Positions 28,501-31,211 of a stretch of DNA of 31,211 bases are shown one piece after another (position 1 is the first letter of the stretch; each line of letters begins with the position of its first letter). Source of the stretch: CAZXMB01 sp964641715 (GTDB taxonomy: Bacteria > Desulfobacterota > BSN033 > UBA1163). The stretch spans positions 1-31,211 of the forward strand of contig CAZXMB010000007.1 in the NCBI GenBank assembly GCA_964641715.1, given 5' to 3'. The notes beneath the pieces were generated by a model. The model saw only the letters and a list, made by a program, of their open reading frames with translations. It did no database searches and was not told where the DNA came from. Both the position numbers and the translations under genes were made by a program.

Positions 28501-30335
28501 TTACGTTTTTCGTGCATTCTCAATCATCTCTCTGGCATGAGCTCGTGTTTTTTCCGTTACCTTCATCCNNNNNNNNNNNNNNNNNNNNNNNNNNNNNNNN
28601 NNNNNNNNNNNNNNNNNNNNNNNNNNNNNNNNNNNNNNNNNNNNNNNNNNNNNNNNNNNNNNNNNNNNGCATTCTCAATCATCTCTCTGGCATGAGCTCG
28701 TGTTTTTTCCGTTACCTTCATCCCTCCGAGCATTCTGGCAATTTCATCAATAATCGCCTCTCTCTCCAATCGGTCCACCACCGTGATCGTTCGGCCCTGC
28801 CTCACCTCTTTTCTCACACTGTGGTGGGTATCCGCAAAACTGGCAATCTGGGGAAGGTGGGTTACACAGAGGACCTGATGATGTTTTGAAAGTTCCTTCA
28901 ATTTCCTTCCCACCACTTCTGCAATGGCTCCACCAATCCCGGAATCGACCTCATCGAAGATGAGGACCTGTCTTCCCCCCACCTTTGCCAGAATCTTCTT
29001 CATGGCTAACATCATTCTTGAGAGTTCACCCCCGGAGGCAATCCTGGCAAGGGGTTTCACCTCCTCGCCCACATTCGGGGAGAGGAGAAATTCGACCCGT
29101 TCCATCCCTTTGGGAGAAAGAGGCTGTTCCTCCACCTTCACCTCGAAAGTGGTCTTTTTCATTCCCAGGGAGCTGAGCTCCCTCTCAACCGACTTTTTTA
29201 ACTCCGCAGCCACCCGCTTTCTCTCCCAGGAAAGTTTTTGGGCCAGGGCAACCGTTTCTCCCCGGAGAGAGCCTAAAATACCTTCAAGCTGGGAAAGCCT
29301 CTCTTCACCTGAGGTGAAAGACCTCAGCGCCTGAGCAACCTTCTCCTTAAAAAGAAGGACCTCCTCTATGGTGGAGCCATATTTCCTTTTTAAATGGTCT
29401 ATCGCTTCTAATCTATTTTCGACCTCCTCCAGCCGCACTGGATTGATTTCAATTCGCCTCGAATAGTCTCTCAGGGCAAGGGCAGCCTCCTCTAACTGGA
29501 TCGAGGTGGCCTCCAGACTTTTCATCACTTCGATCAGGGACGGATCGATCCCAACCATTTCCCTCCCCTGACGGAGGATGGATTGAACCTTCTCGAGGGC
29601 CGAGCCCTCCCCTTCGCAGAGCACCTCCTCAAAGGTATGGGTGAAGTCCATCAACCTCCTCGCATGGCTGAGAACCCTCCTCTCCTCTTTCAAAGCCTCT
29701 TCTTCTCCAATCCGAATTCCTGAACCCTCGATCTCCTTTAGTTGGAAGGCCATCAGCTCCCTTTCCCTCGCTCCCCTCTCCTTCTCCTCCCGTATCCTCT
29801 TCACCTCCTCCGATAGAGAGAGGAGCTGTTCAAAGTGGTCCTGGAATTCTCCCCGAAGGCCCAGCAGCCCCCCGAATTCATCCAGGATGTCGATATGGGT
29901 TTCCATCCGCTGGAGGGACTGGTGCTCATGCTGGCCATAGATGCTGAGAAGCTTCTCCCCCACTTCTGAAAGCATCCCGAGGGTGATAAGATTCTCATTC
30001 AGGAAGACCTTTCCCCTCCCGGATCGGGAGAGCATCCGCCTGACCAGGAAAGAATCCCCTTCTCCTGTCCCATGGAGTTTTGGGGCCTTCTCCTGTATCC
30101 TGTCCTTTATTTCCCGATTGCTGGAGATATCGAAAAGGGCCTCTATGCTCGCCTCCTCCTCCGAACTCCGGATCAACTCCTCACCCGCTTTATCCCCCAG
30201 GAGGAGATGAACCGCATTGAGGATAATCGATTTCCCTGCCCCTGTCTCGCCGGTGATGATATTGAGCCCCCTCGAAAAGGAAAGGTTCAGTTCCTCAATG
30301 ATGGCAAAATTTCTGATCCGAAGCTCCAGCAACAT
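28501..30335 (-). CDS. recN: RecN, DNA repair ATPase (split by an assembly gap)
   Basis: RecN is an SMC-like ATPase acting in double-strand break repair. Visible parts are MLLELRIRNFAIIEELNLSF, Walker A ITGETGAGKS, a long coiled coil, the ABC signature region LARIASGGELSRMMLAMKKI and Walker B LIFDEVDSGIGG. The reading frame ends in the N run in the given sequence. However, 55 bases on each side of the gap are identical, and joining them gives an uninterrupted C-terminus MKVTEKTRAHAREMIENARK, then T and a TAA stop (plus 28501-28503). The start ATG at 30335 overlaps the NAD kinase stop as TAATG with GGGGGGA upstream. The displayed coordinates therefore include 155 artefactual bases. Confidence 0.93.
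28514..28723. other. Scaffold gap flanked by a duplicated 55-bp overlap
   Basis: 28514-28568 and 28669-28723 are identical, and exactly 100 N lie between. This is the pattern of two contigs that overlap but were joined with a default-length gap. The true sequence most likely has one copy and no gap. Confidence 0.95.
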
Positions 30336-31207
30336 TATCGTCCCCCCCACTTTAATTTTTCTCTCAGCACCTCGAAATAGTGGCGATTGGGAGACTTAAT
30401 CAAATGGATGCTTGTCCCTGACTTTCTCACCTCCACCGCATCTTCGAACTCCAGCATGAATCCCTGCTGACCATCCAGGGTCAGAAGGACCTCCTGTCGC
30501 TTGCTCTTCAGGACCGTTTTAATCTCCACATCATCGGAGACGACGATCGGACGGTTGGTCAGGGTATGGGGACAGATGGGGGTGATGATGATGCAGTGAA
30601 GGGAGGGATAGACAATGGGACCTCCTGCGGAAAGATTGTAGGCGGTCGAGCCCGTGGGAGTCGAAAGGATCAGGCCATCCGACTTAAACGTGGTTAAATA
30701 TTCTCCATTGATTGAGGTCTCGAGATCAATGATTCGTGCCAGTGCTCCCTTGTTGATCACCGCATCATTGAGCACCGTAAACTCTGCCAACCTCTCCCCT
30801 CTTCGAACCACAGAAGCGAGAAGCACCACCCTCTCATCCGTGGCAAAATCTCCCCGGATCACTTTCTCAAGAACGCCATAGAGTTCCTCCAGGGTGATCT
30901 CGGTCAGGAAGCCAAGCCCTCCCAGGTTCACTCCGAGGATGGGGACTCCGTAATTTCCCACCAGACGGGCCACGCTGAGGAGTGTCCCATCTCCTCCGAG
31001 GACGATGATCATCTCGACCTGATTGGGGATTTCTTCCCTTTTTATGAGATTCAACCGGGGTCCCAGGAGAGAGGAAGAAAGAGACCTCTCCACTTCTTCT
31101 TCAATATAGACCTCGATTGCCCTGGGCCGTAGCCACTCCACCAATTGCCCCGCAATGGTGATGGCTTCCGGTTTGTTTTGCTTGGCAATAATGCCGATCC
31201 GTTTCAT
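30335..31207 (-). CDS. nadK: NAD kinase
   Basis: NAD kinase phosphorylates NAD to NADP in the cytoplasm. The 290-residue protein has the family signature IIVLGGDGTLLSVARLVG (GGDGT at 71-75), then VNLGGLGFLTEIT, VLNDAVINKG (NDA) and ILSTPTGSTAYNLSAGGPIV. The size is standard. The ATG at 31207 is only 4 bases from the window edge, so its upstream control region is not visible. The stop overlaps the recN start as TAATG, which ties the two genes translationally. Confidence 0.96.
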   Translation of the reverse strand: MKRIGIIAKQNKPEAITIAGQLVEWLRPRAIEVYIEEEVERSLSSSLLGPRLNLIKREEIPNQVEMIIVLGGDGTLLSVARLVGNYGVPILGVNLGGLGFLTEITLEELYGVLEKVIRGDFATDERVVLLASVVRRGERLAEFTVLNDAVINKGALARIIDLETSINGEYLTTFKSDGLILSTPTGSTAYNLSAGGPIVYPSLHCIIITPICPHTLTNRPIVVSDDVEIKTVLKSKRQEVLLTLDGQQGFMLEFEDAVEVRKSGTSIHLIKSPNRHYFEVLREKLKWGGR

Positions 31208-31211
31208 CGCT

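Noticed and set aside
1..31211. tRNA, rRNA or known riboswitches
   Set aside because: I saw no cloverleaf, rRNA-like segment or conserved aptamer on either strand by reading; a covariance-model search (tRNAscan-SE, Rfam) would be needed to exclude weak cases.

Overview
The window reads as a chromosomal segment of a deltaproteobacterium-like organism (Desulfobacterota in the broad sense). This is inferred from the gene types and the argJ-secA-M23 order, not from any marker search. Every supported gene lies on the minus strand, so transcription runs from high to low coordinates. A 100-N run at 28569-28668 shows this is a scaffolded draft assembly.

The right half (about 18.6-31.2 kb) is housekeeping. 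In transcription order it holds NAD kinase, recN (split by a false scaffold gap), a short ArgA-like N-acetyltransferase, alanine racemase, FabH, PmbA/TldE, an M23 peptidase with coiled coil, SecA and ArgJ. A hairpin terminator at 18440-18469 closes this block after argJ.

The left part (1-18.44 kb) is an accessory island of defence-like and toxin-antitoxin-like modules. From right to left it holds an ORF6N-domain gene, an MNT-type nucleotidyltransferase with a HEPN partner broken by an in-frame TGA, an AbiEi/AbiEii pair, a second ORF6N gene, and a minus-strand cluster. That cluster contains a PLD-SNF2 helicase, an Eco57I-like DNA methyltransferase, a DUF3800 protein, a small basic protein that may be an RNase-like toxin, and a stand-alone DprA/SLOG protein. 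Next comes a complete 1.96-kb insertion sequence (frameshifted transposase, terminal inverted repeats, 9-bp target duplication). It sits just upstream of a hicAB pair, and IS and hicAB together are bracketed by 66-bp inverted repeats. The left end carries a GIY-YIG protein and another hicAB pair cut by the window edge.

The most unusual signal is a family of near-perfect palindromes tied to the two ORF6N genes. Each gene has one inside its coding region at the same protein position and one or two more just upstream. Most share the core TCACAA-N-TTGTGA, while the outer arms differ between copies but stay self-complementary. A second recurring signal is a 20-bp spacer sequence (CATCCACCCTCACCTTTCAA), exact three times and degenerate once, in the gaps between accessory modules. 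The helicase/methyltransferase cluster is the best candidate for an incompletely described defence system.
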